Assembly (NCBI GenBank): GCA_951217055.1
Contig: OX578286.1
Span: 31,130,720-31,194,719 of the forward strand
DNA length: 64,000 nucleotides
Direction: 5' to 3'
Origin: Gerris lacustris
Lineage: Eukaryota; Arthropoda; Insecta; Hemiptera; Gerridae
Shown in pieces: positions 1-10,649 of the stretch (its first letter is position 1; each line of letters starts with the position of its first letter). The notes under the pieces were generated by a model. That model made no database searches and was not told the DNA's origin. It was given only the letters and a program-made list of their open reading frames with translations. The position numbers were made by a program, and so were the translations under genes.

Positions 1-1117
1 TTCTTTAAGAAAAATCTACTCATTTTACCCCGTACCCTGAGTATAAAATTAACGTTGATATAATAACATTAATCTTTGAAATCAACAAAACAGCTCACTT
101 AAATTTCATGAAAGCTGCATTATTCCCTTTATTGTTATAAAAAAATAAATAAAGGAGAAATAGACTGCCAATTTCGTATGGTTGTAAATTTATTTATTTT
201 CCCCTGTTTTTTACATCAGTCAAAATTGTTTTAATTTTTTAACATGAATTACAGTACTCTTTTACATTAATGAAATTCTTTAGAAATATATATTCACGAT
301 TTATTACTGAATTCTGGCTAAAGAAAGTTTTTCTTTTCTTTTTCGAGGAGTCTGTGTTCACACTAACGTTTTTAGTGTTTTTGCAGAACTTAAAAATTGG
401 TGAAGTACGAGCTCTCTTTCTCACTACTTTCTTGAAAGGGAGTGAAACAATTTTGATCAAAACAATATTTCTTTTTATTAATGAAAGAAAAAATGAAATA
501 TGGCACTATAATAGGCACATTAGTAAATAACTCCAATGAAAATTTGCTAAAGAAGAAGAAACATAACTTAAAACTTGATACGGTAAATAAAAACTGTTAT
601 TATAACCTGTTGTTGAGTTCAACTATAACATGACTATAACCTTCCGGCGCAAAATTTTTTCGTGGTTTTTAGCTTCTAGTAAAGAAACAGCCCATGCACC
701 CAGGCTCAATATAACGATGTATTGCGGGCAAGCATCACAACATCTTGCTTTCATTAACTTTAAAAAAAAAATATTTAACTGTTAAAATACATCTAGGTAA
801 ATAAGTGTTTGAATTATAATTACATTAACATAAATATATTGTAGTGTTAGCTAATTTACTGAATAATTTGTTCATAGGTCCAAACGCTTTGGGATGACCA
901 CTGCTCTTCCGCTTCTAGTAGTGTTTTGAGTAGCTGAAGCTTGTTTTATTTCCTCAGTATTTTCCTTTGAAGTTCTCTCCTTATAGGGTGTACATTCGTT
1001 TTCAGGATTCATCTGAGTTAGTGCTGTGTAGTTTTCTTCACTATCTCTTAGATTACTCTCCTGTGGAGGTATGCAACCAACTTTTGTTCAGATCTGACGG
1101 ATCTAAACAGACCCTTA
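1..1117. other. AT-rich non-coding stretch
   Basis: No reading frame with recognisable protein features is present. The longest open frames (about 70-100 codons) are low-complexity, overlap on both strands and have no family resemblance. The sequence is ordinary AT-rich intergenic or intronic DNA up to the terminal inverted repeat that starts near 1118. Confidence 0.6.
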
Positions 1118-2821
1118 AGGTTTGTTCCAACAGAGCCTCGGACGGTTCTAGAACTGCCGGGAGCATGCGCAGTATCGAAAGACCGTTCCTACACGCTTTT
1201 CGGACGGTTCTGGAACTTTTAGTCCCGTGTTCCAACAGAAAGTCGAACGGTTCTGGGACAGTCCTAGAACCGTGAAAACAGTTCCCGGACTGAAACAGGA
1301 ACTCGGCCAGAACTACTAATACTAATATACGGAGGCGTGTAGGTTACACTACTACTACTGTTCAGCTATAACCTAACATTTGTTTTCGTTTCTTTTCATG
1401 ATATCTTCTGTTTCCTAGCGTGTTTTGTTTCTCTCTCCTCAGTTAATATTTATACTACTTCTTTCTTTCTTCTTTACGTATTATTTTTTATCATGATAGT
1501 ATATTGGAATAATAAAATATAATTTATATTTTATTTATTCCTCATGATAATTAAAATTTCTCATAGCGACTTTGAGTCCTTTATAAGAATTACCAACGAT
1601 CTTTTTGTCTGTACATCCGCCGATGATTTACAGACAAGAAAAAAAACAAACAGATAAATTATTCTTATAATTTTCTTTTTTGTAGTTTTGAACCCTTTAT
1701 TTGTAAATATTTCTTAATGTGTGGTTGACCTTTTCTTATATAAGGGTTTATTTTTAATAAGCCAAGATAAAATTCACATTTTATCATCCGAAACTTGATT
1801 CCGAGATCTCTGTGAACTGTGAAGGAGGGGTCTTACGAACCCGGGGATATCATTAAAATCTGTTTTATATACGTCTGTATGTACGTATTCGTATGTAACT
1901 AAACCTTTAATAACATATCGCTTCAAGATATCGTATTGAGATTTGAGATGCGGTTTGCGACATTATTTAAAACTTTTGTCGGAAAAACTGATGGCGACAA
2001 ACCCGAACATCGTAGCTCACGACGTTTCGGAGCTGTAGTCACTTAAGCACGAAATCGGTCTGTCGACGATAACTTCAGTAGACATTATTTGATTTCTATT
2101 TTATTTGGGGTATATATTATTATGTGTCCTATTTGGTAGATTGTACCTATACTTTTTGGGCACAAGTGGTTTTGGAGATATTGGCATTTTAATGTTTTTA
2201 CTACCATGAAAATAGGTGTAAATACTGAGCTCTCTCTTGATCGCGTATTGATTCCACAACATTTCATGAAAGTCATATGTAGGATTTCCACACCGGTACT
2301 TTTTATATGATTTTACAGTTAATGTTTAAAAAAATTACAATTTATACAAACAAAATTTTTAATAGGCAACTGAAACTAAAAGACAGGATTGTTACGGGGT
2401 TGACCTGACCCGCAAATTAGTACCTCCCATTGTTACGAGCCTGACGAATCCCAAATGTGAGAGCGACAGAGCGAAATATAATCATTCAGAAATGACAGTG
2501 GGATAAATTTATAATTTTAAAAACTATTTGCTCTAATGTGCATTCTTATAAACTTTGTTGAGTTTAACAATAGAATATGTTCACGTAAGTAATCCATTTC
2601 TGAGTGAACATAAACAAAACAAGTGGAGAGATACGAAGAGGAAAATAAAAACAAGATAAAGAGAGGTAACATGAAGGTTGCAGTTCTGAAAGAGTTCTTA
2701 AATCGTTCCAACAGGCTCCTCTTTTTGAATCAGTTCTGAACCAGTCCTCATAGACGCATGCGCATTAAAAAATCCTGAACTGGTTCTAGAACCGTCCTCG
2801 AATTGGCTGTTGGAACAAACC
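1118..2821. mobile_element. 1.7-kb DNA transposon with terminal inverted repeats, no transposase seen
   Basis: The left end reads AGGTTTGTTCCAACAG and the right end is its reverse complement, CTGTTGGAACAAACCT. Both ends continue into similar subterminal sequence: a GGACGGTTCTAGAAC block and, further in, GCATGCGCA. A second GTTCCAACAG motif lies inside the left end near 1230. The interior (about 1300-2650) has no protein with recognisable features, so the element looks non-autonomous. A clear target-site duplication is not visible (TTA before, ATA or TAT after), so the superfamily is unassigned. The inverted ends are seen directly; the idea that everything between them is one element is inference. 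Confidence 0.6.
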
Positions 2822-2867
2822 TATAGATTACCATTATTTTTCTTAACTATAACAGCTGAGTTAACCC

Positions 2868-2955
2868 ACTCTGTTGGCAGTGGCGTAAATAGCGCCCCCG
2901 CCACCCCCGCGTTGCGGGGAGGGGGGGGGGGGGGCGCCTGGTCCAGGGGCGCCAA
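2868..2955. mobile_element. GC-rich hAT-like MITE end fragment
   Basis: CAGTGGCGTA starts a short GC-rich patch with a homopolymer of about 12 G and a GGCGCC motif. The same CAGTGGCGTAGC start occurs at 8861, 25344 and 52308, where two copies have both ends. Only one end is visible here. Confidence 0.45.
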
Positions 2956-3289
2956 AAAAATGTAGTAACATAAGATAAAAAATTTTTTATATATCTCTCT
3001 GTATAGTCAGAATTATTCTTAACAAACAAATTGTTTGGAAATAGCGCAAATAAGTGTTGATAATGTTATGATTTAGACTTCATAGCTGAGTTTTTCTTTT
3101 ACAAGTGTTATTGTTTTTACTAATATTACGTTGTACTTGCTGATTATTAGTTTTACTTTCTTCTACTTAGTTTTTACTTTCTCATAAATGTATTATACAC
3201 TGGGTGTATCTATTTCAGATCACAATATTAAAAGAGATGTCTGCAGTTCATTTGGAGCAAAAGAGTTCATTCAAGTTCACATGTTCAAA
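2956..3289. other. non-coding stretch
   Basis: AT-rich DNA with no gene, structured repeat or RNA that I can recognise. Confidence 0.5.
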
Positions 3290-3480
3290 AAAATCAAGTA
3301 ATGAATTTTAGCTCCAAATTTATGGTAGCAAAACTAAAAAAAAATGAAAAAACGCGAAATAAATTATTTCTCGAAAACAGTTTTGGCGATTTTTATACAA
3401 AAAAAAAAAAAAAAAAAAAAAAAAATGTAGTCCATTAAATAAGAAAGTTATGTCATTTTCCCGAGAAACATCTAGTTTTC
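3290..3480 (+). repeat. Rep-A fragment
   Basis: It shares the order of blocks seen in the longer Rep-A copies at 9242 and 11855: 'tttagctccaaattt', 'ttatttctcgaaaac', 'aatgtagtccatta' and the 'gaaacatctagtt' end. A poly-A run of about 27 bases near 3399-3425 sits inside. Neither end of the family is present. Confidence 0.55.
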
Positions 3481-3639
3481 GTTTTCGGGATATGTATAAA
3501 AAGTAAATCCGATTTTGTTGAAAATCGAAAATATATATTTTAAAATATGTTTCAAAATTAATAAATTAAGAGATATTATAGGATTTAAATGCAGTATCAA
3601 TATACATAATATGAGAAAGTTTTGTTAGATTTTTTAATA

Positions 3640-4675
3640 CATTGTGATTCGCCCTTCGATTCAATAAACTTTGGGCGTCGAGAGAAGAGCCGGTCCTTAG
3701 TAAAACAGTTGAGAAAACTATATGACGGCCCCAACCAATTAGTGCCGAGAAAAAGCAGATATCTTGGATCTGCTGCCGTATATTCATCCACAGTTTCACG
3801 AATTTTATAAAAAAAAAATTTTGATGGTAGTTGGTGCTAAAACCAATCAAGATCCTGACCTCTCTGATGAGGAAGAAAATGAAGGAAGGCATTTTAGATT
3901 TTTATTGGTTTAAATATTTAAATAATGTGATTTATAAGTAAAATGTTCCTGACCCTCCATCTTCACTATGTAGTTAGCTAGGCCCAATCTTTTCATTATC
4001 TTTCCCTCTGTGTACCTTTCTCTAAAGCATTCTTTACCCATACTGCTTCACCCACCGCCAATTCTTTATTCCTTTTTCCCCCCTCGTGATACTTCTTTTG
4101 TCTTGTCAACGATACTTCTACGTCTCTTCTGAAATCCGGTTTCATCAAACTAAACTGTGTCTTTAACTGTCGACCAAACATCAGCTCTCCTGGGGTTCTA
4201 CCAGTCGTTCTATGGCGGTGTCACTCTATAATTAAATAAAAATGTTGTGAGCTTACTTTGAAAGTCATTTCCAACTCCTCTCGCTGCCTCAAATCTTTTC
4301 TTAAACGTTCGAACCGCACGTTCAGCGAGACCGTTTGTCTGAGGGTGGTATGGTGGCGACCTGATATGAACGATATTATTGGTGTCACAGTATTCTTTAA
4401 ATAAGTCCGACGTGAACTGCCACCCGTTGTCAGACACAATAATTTTAGGCAAGCCGAACCGAGAAAATATATCTTTCAATACCCCTATAGTGCGCGCAGC
4501 AGTGATGGTGTTTAGCGGGTAAACTTCAAGCCACTTTGTAGTGGCATCGACTAGAACTAACCAATACCGTCCGTGGAATGGCCCCGCAAAATCTACGTGA
4601 AGCCTTGTCCATGGTTCCACTGGTACTGTCCATGAAGTTAACGGTATTTCAGGATCCCTCGCTCGATTCTCTTGA
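3640..4675 (-). pseudogene. gypsy/Ty3 retrotransposon integrase, frameshifted, left arm of a large inverted repeat
   Basis: Read on the minus strand, 4620-4210 encodes a retrotransposon integrase catalytic core with the DDE triad: D in HVDFAG, D in VSDNG and E in GLAERAV, with the canonical 35-residue spacing between the last two. An extra C near 4214 breaks the frame. The frame resumes at 4181-3996 as the integrase C-terminal part (MFGRQLK... VGEAVWVKNALEKG) and is broken again by a missing T in the GGTTACACAGAGG stretch. The plus-strand copy at 5421-7353 lacks both lesions, which shows they are decay. Beyond the integrase stop the copy continues to about 3640 as non-coding tail. Zinc-finger, RT and RNase H parts are absent. 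Confidence 0.85.
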
Positions 4676-4975
4676 ATGAAGGAAGGAATTTTAGATTTTT
4701 ATTGGTTTAAATATTTATTGGTTAAATGCATGTATACAAATCTTTTCTTTCTCTCCTTGTAATTTTTGAGGGAAAAAAGGAAGAAAAAAAAAAAAAAAAG
4801 GAATTGATTTTTCCACTATCGGTTAAGTAATTAAAAATATTTCAGTTCTCTCATGATGTAAAGCACAGTTATAATTTTTAATTTTAGCTACATTTCATTT
4901 AAATCTACTTAAAAAAAAAAATAAAAAAAAAAATAAAAAATAAAAAAAATGTATTTACTTTACTATCAAGCTTGA

Positions 4976-5024
<49 letters not shown>

Positions 5025-5152
5025 TATTATGTTATATTTTTTTTATTATTTTGTCCTCAGAGGAACCCCCCTTTGTAAAGACTGTACTGTCTAAGACAAA
5101 TAAATATATTATTATTATTAAATATTTAAATAATGTGATTTATAAGTAAACC
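4676..5152 (-). repeat. displaced gypsy 3'-tail fragment split by an insertion
   Basis: 4682-4717 and 5120-5152 together match the tail of the neighbouring gypsy copy (compare 3893-3940). They show that a second piece of the same element end is joined directly to the integrase start at about 4675. The 9-bp sequence AAATATTTA occurs on both sides of the insert at 4718-5119. Confidence 0.65.
4718..5119 (+). mobile_element. short retroposon-like insertion with ATT tail
   Basis: It is flanked by the direct repeat AAATATTTA (4709-4717 and 5120-5128), and the related copy near 3905 gives the empty site. The insert ends in an AATAAATATATT(ATT)n tail, typical of non-LTR retroposons or SINEs. It also contains a T homopolymer of about 45 bases (from 4978) and A-rich runs. 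No coding sequence is visible. Confidence 0.6.
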
Positions 5153-5420
5153 AGCTATATATTTATATAATTAAGATTTAGTAGTGAGACTGTACCCCTT
5201 TTATTTTTAGTCTCAATTTTATTTGTATAATATTTCTATTTGTATTTATTCAACTGCATTCTAGAAATAATTTACATTATTTATATGTTTATTGAAAATG
5301 TTCGACCAGGAACCAGGTCACCTTAAAGTGTTTATTTATTTTTTTCTTATAAAAATAACATATTGGACATAGAGGATGGCCTGAAAGGAAAAACATTGAA
5401 AGGAAAATTTCGTTAGGCTA
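5153..5420. other. spacer between the two gypsy arms
   Basis: AT-rich and without recognisable coding sequence. With the flanking pieces it forms the roughly 750-base loop between the inverted integrase arms. Confidence 0.5.
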
Positions 5421-7353
5421 TGTAAGTCGTGTCAAGAGAATCGAGCGAGGGATCCTGAAATACCGTTAACTTCATGGACAGTACCAGTGGAACCATGGAC
5501 AAGGGTTCACGTAGATTTTGCGGGGCCATTCCACGGACGGTCATGGTTAGTTCTAGTCGATGCCACTACAAAGTGGCTTGAAGTTTACCCGCTAAACACC
5601 ATCACTGCTGCGCGCACTATAGGGGTATTGAAAGATATATTTTCTCGGTTCGGCTTGCCTAAAATTATTGTGTCTGACAACGGGCGGCAGTTCACGTCGG
5701 ACTTATTTAAAGAATACTGTGACACCAATAATATCGTTCATATCAGGTCGCCACCATGACAGCAGTCATTTTACCTCTAAGCCAACACTACCATTCAAGA
5801 CTATCAATTTTAGAAGAAGTTTGTTCTTTTTTGCATTTATTATTTAATTATCTTATTATTATTCTGTTAATTAATATTTTATTTTGGTATGAATGAGTGA
5901 AGGCATGAATGAGAATAGTATGTGTGTAATTGTTGAGTGTATGACTGTTGGAAAGGTGAGGTGCTTCCGCCGAGGTGGTGGGGATGGCAGCCAGGGACCC
6001 CTACCTCCAGTGCGCACGCGCGCCTGGGGGGAAGGGGGGCTGCCTCCTTAGTACCTGGCGGGGGCGCCGGTAGGGTGGGGACGAGAGGATAAAACCAGGC
6101 CTCCCAGCCCACTGGGCACCATTAGCTCCAGCTCTCTCCTAGAACTCGGACCTGGTCTTGTCCTCTCTCTCTCTCCCCCTCACTATCTAACCTTACTCCT
6201 TATTCTTATAATTATCCTTACATCCATGTTAACCTTTTATATTTATTATTCCTCTAATAGAGTTAATATTATGATGGAGTAGTTTTCTTATTTCGGACCT
6301 CCTTTCCTTTCTTCCTATCCCTAGCGGCCCTATGTTTCCGCCGGTGGGACACCACTTCCGGCCGATCCGCTTTTCCACTTCCTTCTTGAATTCCGCTGGT
6401 GGGTAACCACTTCCAGCCCTGTCCTCTGACATTCCGGCATCCGGACACCACGGATGACCCCAAGACCACTTCCACTGAGGGGTGACCACTCTCAGTCTCT
6501 TCCCCGTTATGCCACATCCACTGAGGGGGCACCACTCTCAGTCTACTCCCCTTTGACCACTATCGCTAAGGGGAAACCACTCTTAGCCTCCTACCCCCTT
6601 TTATATTCCGCTGAGGGGTTACCACTCTCGGCCCCTCTCCCTCTATACCCACTCCCGCTGTCGGGGCACCACCGACAGCCATTAGGTTTATTTATTACCC
6701 ATACCTATTTCTATCTCTCCCTTTATTATTTAGTATTTCAAAGCCAGGGAGCATGGAGTTTCTTCCTTCTCGTCAAAGAGGAAGTGGCGACCGTGACGTC
6801 AACGTCAGCCCCGTAATTTGCCCCCGGGCTGATCGCGTCCTCACAGGCGGCGCGATCCCCCGGTAGTGCGCACGCGATTCCCTGTTTAGGCCCGTGCGCC
6901 AGGTGTCAACCATACCATCCTCAAACAAACGGTCTCGCTGAACGTGCGGTTCGAACGTTTAAGAAAGGATTTGAGGCAGCGAGAGGAGTTGGAAATGACT
7001 TTCAAAGTAAGCTCACAACATTTTTATTTAATTATAGAGTGACACCGCATAGAACGACTGGTAGAACCCCAGGAGAGCTGATGTTTGGTCGACAGTTAAA
7101 GACACAGTTTAGTTTGATGAAACCGGATTTCAGAAGAGACGTAGAAGTATCGTTGACAAGACAAAAGAAGTATCACGACGGGGGAAAAAGGAATAAAGAA
7201 TTGGCGGTGGGTGAAGCAGTATGGGTAAAGAATGCGTTAGAGAAAGGTTACACAGAGGGAAAGATAATGAAAAGATTGGGCCCAGCTAACTACATAGTGA
7301 AGATGGAGGGTCAGGAACATTTTACTTATAAATCACATTATTTAAATATTTAA
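5421..7353 (+). pseudogene. gypsy/Ty3 integrase fragment interrupted by a solo LTR
   Basis: The frame starts with the end of the integrase zinc finger (CKSCQENRARDPEIP, from 5421), which supplies the CxxC pair. The catalytic core follows (HVDFAG, VSDNG) up to 5756, where a 1.15-kb LTR is inserted. It resumes at 6909 with the last catalytic part (NGLAERAV, in a shifted frame around the junction) and at 7039-7353 with the C-terminal domain: MFGRQLK, VGEAVWVKN, and a GPANYIVK motif like the chromatin-side domain of gypsy integrases. The stop codon is at about 7351. Gag, protease, RT and RNase H are missing. It is nearly identical in reverse to 3640-4675, so the two are duplicates in inverted orientation. 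Confidence 0.85.
5757..6908 (+). mobile_element. solo LTR, TG...CA ends, 4-bp TSD ACCA
   Basis: The inserted block begins TGACAG and ends GTGTCA, giving TG...CA ends with a 5-bp terminal inverted repeat (TGACA/TGTCA). It is flanked by ACCA at 5753-5756 and 6909-6912. The intact sequence in the minus-strand gypsy copy (near 4351) is the empty site. A 5-bp TSD ACCAT is possible if the first T belongs to the flank. The LTR is much more GC-rich than its surroundings. It has a TATA-like GGATAAAACC near 6087 and five or so imperfect copies of a CTGAGGGG-N-ACCACTCTC module at about 6340-6670. Gypsy and Pao/BEL are both possible; no internal region remains. Confidence 0.8.
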
Positions 7354-7452
7354 ACCAATAAAAATCTAAAATTCCCTCCTTCATTTTCTTCCTCATCAGA
7401 GAGGTCAGGATCTTGATTGGTTTTAGCACCAACTACCATCAAAAATTTTTTT

Positions 7453-7827
7453 TTATAAAATTCGTGAAACTGTGGATGAATATACGGCAGCAGATCCAAG
7501 ATATCTGCTTTTTCTCGGCACTAATTGGTTGGGGCCGTCATATAGTTTTCTCAACTGTTTTACTAAGGACCGGCTCTTCTCTCGACGCCCAAAGTTTATT
7601 GAATCGAAGGGCGAATCACAATGTATTGATTTTTTAAACAATATGGTCCCAAAAACTCCGTCAGAGCAATATCGGAACCACTTTACCTTAGACCACAACA
7701 TTTTTTCACCACTTTCAGTTATTTTTTTTACTGTCAGTCGTCCTTTCAGCAGCTTTGCAAAATCAAAAAACTGTCCTGCTATGAGTGTTACTTTAAATGG
7801 TTTCTTCTTTCCACAATCACTGACCAA
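7453..7827 (-). other. unrecognised open reading frame, possibly chimeric
   Basis: An open frame of about 124 codons. Its N-terminal half (up to about residue 67) is unique in the window and looks protein-like, with basic and aromatic residues (KMLWSKVKWFRY). Its C-terminal half is the antisense of the gypsy tail shared with 3640-3810. The join at about 7627 coincides with the outer end of the inverted repeat, so the frame probably spans two unrelated sequences. The first half may be a remnant of another transposon protein. I cannot name the family. Confidence 0.25.
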
Positions 7828-7831
7828 TTAG

Positions 7832-8655
7832 TACGTACCAATGTTCGATCTCTTCTTTTGCTTTTCGATAATAGAATGATCTGTATCACATTCCATATGT
7901 GTATGGGCACAAAGTAGGAACTTATGATCAATTATTTTTATATAATATCAGAATACGCTTCAAGTGCAGTAAGTAACATTGCACTCATATGAGTATTTCT
8001 GTTCCCCCGCAAGTGTCAGAATACATTGCAACATGTTTAACTGTAAAAGGTAAACTCTTCAAATGTTGAAATATGCAGGAAGCTATGTTGTTTGCACCAC
8101 GGCCTCCCTCTGCCTCATGCCACATGCCACATATTATAGCATGTGGTTTGATTGTTGAAGTACTAATTATTATTCATTAATATTTCACAATTTGGTAACT
8201 TTCATCAAAACATCACCAAACGTTTACTGTAAGCCTCAACATTAATTTAAACCTATCAAGACGGTATAAGTCAACACACGTGGTTTATAAATCAAAGGGG
8301 ATGTGGAATTATGTCTGCAGATAAGGGTACAAGTCAACTTACACACCACATAAAAACTAGAGAGCTCACTTTTAAGGTTGTGGATAAGGGGATAAGTCTA
8401 CTTATACCATGATGTAAAACCATATTGACACCACACTGGGCATTATATTACTTTAACTGTATTTATACCTTATTCAACGAACATGAGAAAGGTTATCCTA
8501 ACTTAACTCTTTTTCTTCGTTCAAATAAATGCTAGTTGGAGGTTCGTGACATATTCCCTTTTTTGCAAACTTAAAGGGAGCATGGTGAACTATATTATTA
8601 TGCAAAAAAAAAAAAATTTGCGAAAAAATGACTTATACCCTTTTATCTTTGCAGT
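7832..8655. other. non-coding stretch with short repeated ATAAGTC motifs
   Basis: No gene seen. Between 8262 and 8640 a short motif recurs: GGTATAAGTCAAC, GGTACAAGTCAACTTA, GATAAGTCTACTTATACC and GACTTATACCC. It recurs in both orientations, so the segment may be a small unclassified repeat. Confidence 0.4.
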
Positions 8656-8835
8656 AGCCAACTTGAGTAAAAGATGACCGAGTTAGTTGAAATTCGGTAC
8701 GCATGTTCATTTTACCAATGCCCAGGCTGAGTTCGTTGGAAATCGTTATCCGCCCAAGCGTTCACACGCTACGCTCGCGTAAACTTAAGCTTCAAAAAGA
8801 CGGGCAAAAATGTATTAAGGAAGCCTGTTCCTTGA
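8656..8835 (+). repeat. Rep-C fragment
   Basis: It contains GTTCATTTTACCAATGCC, GAGTTCGTTGG and GCTCGCGTAAAC in the order seen in Rep-C copies at 18590, 39760, 41640, 43340, 44080 and 62270. No coding potential. Confidence 0.6.
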
Positions 8836-8860
8836 CTTGTTTTGTTTATTTTTGATCAGT

Positions 8861-8905
8861 GGCGTAGCTAGCTCTGATAGCGCCCGCCCGCAAGATAAAA
8901 AAAAT
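8861..8905 (+). mobile_element. hAT-like MITE end
   Basis: CAGTGGCGTAGCTAGCT followed by GCGCCCGCCCGC matches the end of the GC-rich CAGTGGCGTA family. No second end was found nearby, so the copy is truncated. Confidence 0.4.
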
Positions 8906-9241
8906 GCGCCCCTTACTTAATAAGCGCCCTTTAGTCCAGACAATGAAGGCGAAAATAAGGTAAAAGCTCCAAATTTTTTCGGATTGAATGGATTGTCCTG
9001 AAAATTTGCATACAAGCTCATCTGACCCCCCACTTCAAAAGTTATATTGTCTCGATGTGTGCTTTTTGCTATTTGGGGGTGAAAACTACCCTTGTATGGG
9101 AAAAATGCGAAAATTTCATATATACGTATTTGAAAGATTCAATTCATATTCAAATATGTTGTATCAAGTTCCTTTAAAGTTTTTAATTGCATTTGACGCA
9201 TTTGCCATTTGGCATTTGAAGTGTTTCTTAGAACGATTTTT

Positions 9242-9830
9242 ACTTTCTCATATAAAGAGAAAGTATTGTGATGGCACGACAATTCGATTTTGAGATGTTT
9301 ATGGATTTACACGTTTTGAGGTCCCCTGAGTCAAAAAAAGTGGTTTTAAAAAAATGTCTGTCTGTGCAGTCGCCTGGAGCCTAAACTACTGGATCGATTT
9401 TGACGAAATTTGGTATACATGTTCAGAAAAATCATACCCTGAGGCAAAATCGAGAAATGAATTTCAGCACCAAATTTGATGGCGCTGCCCCCCAAAAACT
9501 CTGAAAAAACGTGAAATTTTTTTTTTTTTTGAAAACGGTTCTGACGATTTTGATTTAAAAAATCTAAAATGTAGTCCATTAAAATACGAATCTAACGATA
9601 TAAGCCATTTTCCCAGGAAAAATCTAGTTACTGAGAAAATAGCTTTAAACGCGGACAGAGAAAAGATGGGTTCGATTCAACGCCGAGGAGAAGTTATTTT
9701 TATAATACATTTTGATAAAATATTTTATTAAATTAAATATGTATGTACGTACGAAAACTCGAAAACTTATGGAAAACACTGGGCTAAGAAATTTTGAAAT
9801 CGTATACCTATATGAGAGAGTTGAAATGTA
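9242..9830 (+). repeat. Rep-A, near full length
   Basis: It starts with a small hairpin, ACTTTCTC-ATATAAA-GAGAAAGT, then GTATTGTGATGGC. It continues through GTCTGTCTGTGCAGTCGCCT, a block resembling 'gaaatttggtatacatg', and a tRNA-like B-box module at about 9668 (GGTTCGATTCAA). It ends with AAAACACTGGGCTAAG. The copy at 11855-12597 is the same element in the opposite orientation and gives the extent. No protein is encoded; the order of modules suggests a composite SINE-like or MITE-like element. Confidence 0.65.
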
Positions 9831-9894
9831 ATAAACAGCCTCTTAAATGCAATTCATGTGGTTTTCCATTCATAATAATGGAATGAATGATAAA

Positions 9895-10640
9895 TAATAT
9901 ATTTTATCTACGATTATACGAAATATAAACATTATATCTTTGTTTAGATGCGTAGAAAGTGTATTCATTGCGCATGCACGTCTCATAATTCTGAAGAATT
10001 CCTCTTCTTTACCCCCCTAGGGCGGTAAAGAAGAGGAATTCTTCAGCTTTACGCACGATTAGCGAGTTTTTTTACATTTAACAAAACTAATTTTCTGTTC
10101 TTTTATTAAAGTAACTGTTTATATCGAGTTTTTAGTGAAAAACAATGAGTAAATCAAGTGACTTTGACGGAAATGTGAAGAATAATAATCCTCCAGAAAT
10201 AATTAATTCGGCACAAAATACAACTCAAGAATTAATGCCATCTTTATCAAGAGGGAGATACGAACTTACATACAGCAAGTTTATTTTTTCTGTATTTATT
10301 ATTTAAATCTAACAATCGTAGATAAAGTACGGTACGCAACTCGTGCGAAAACGGCATTTTGCATTGCTCGTGTGGTTTTACCGTGGGCATTTTTTCCGTC
10401 TACCGGTTTTACCACCCACGCTGTCGCTCGGGTGCAAACTCCACACTCGCATGCAAAATGCTACTTTCCGCACTCGACACGTAATGTATTATTATTTATT
10501 ATCTACGATTGATACGAAATATAAACATTTTATCTCTGTTAAGATGCGTAGAAAGTTATTTACTTTTCGTAGTTGTATTCATTGCGCATACGCGTTTCAT
10601 AATTCTTCTTTATTTCCTTTATTAAGGCTTTGGAAACAAA
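9895..10640 (+). mobile_element. Rep-E element with direct-repeat ends and a central hairpin
   Basis: The block beginning ATCTACGATT...GATGCGTAGAAAGT occurs near 9917 and again in the same orientation near 10502, so it is bounded by direct repeats of about 90-110 bp. A strong hairpin lies at about 9990-10050: GAAGAATTCCTCTTCTTTAC and its complement, with a CCCCCTAGGG loop. Downstream is a relic ORF (10145-10306) and a block GTGCGAAAACGGCATTTTGC that is partly complementary to ATGCAAAATGCTACTTTC. Related copies lie at 14890-15360 and, reversed, at 22385-22985. Confidence 0.6.
10145..10306 (+). pseudogene. relic N-terminus of a transposon protein, possibly tyrosine recombinase
   Basis: A 53-codon frame from ATG at 10145, rich in N, S and D, ends ELMPSLSRGRYELTYSKF and then runs into AT-rich sequence and a stop. 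The reverse copy at 22681-22622 encodes MPSLSRERYELTYSKF. Conservation of this peptide in two otherwise decayed copies suggests real coding ancestry. A basic RYxxxYxxF stretch near the N-terminus is reminiscent of insect tyrosine-recombinase (Crypton-like) transposon proteins. That assignment is inference only, since the catalytic R-H-R-Y residues are not present here. Confidence 0.4.
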
Positions 10641-10649
10641 ACTATTGAA

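Noticed and set aside
967..1275. 102-codon open frame
   Set aside because: It overlaps the TIR of the 1118-2821 element, is matched by an open frame on the other strand, and shows no protein-like conservation.
3850..3895. CTGATGAGGAAG...GAAGG as a second hammerhead
   Set aside because: There is no GAAAC with a pairing stem II and no cleavage triplet; it is part of the gypsy tail.
6229..6816. Overlapping open frames of 86-120 codons
   Set aside because: They lie inside the solo LTR and its GC-rich imperfect repeats, on both strands, with no protein-family resemblance.
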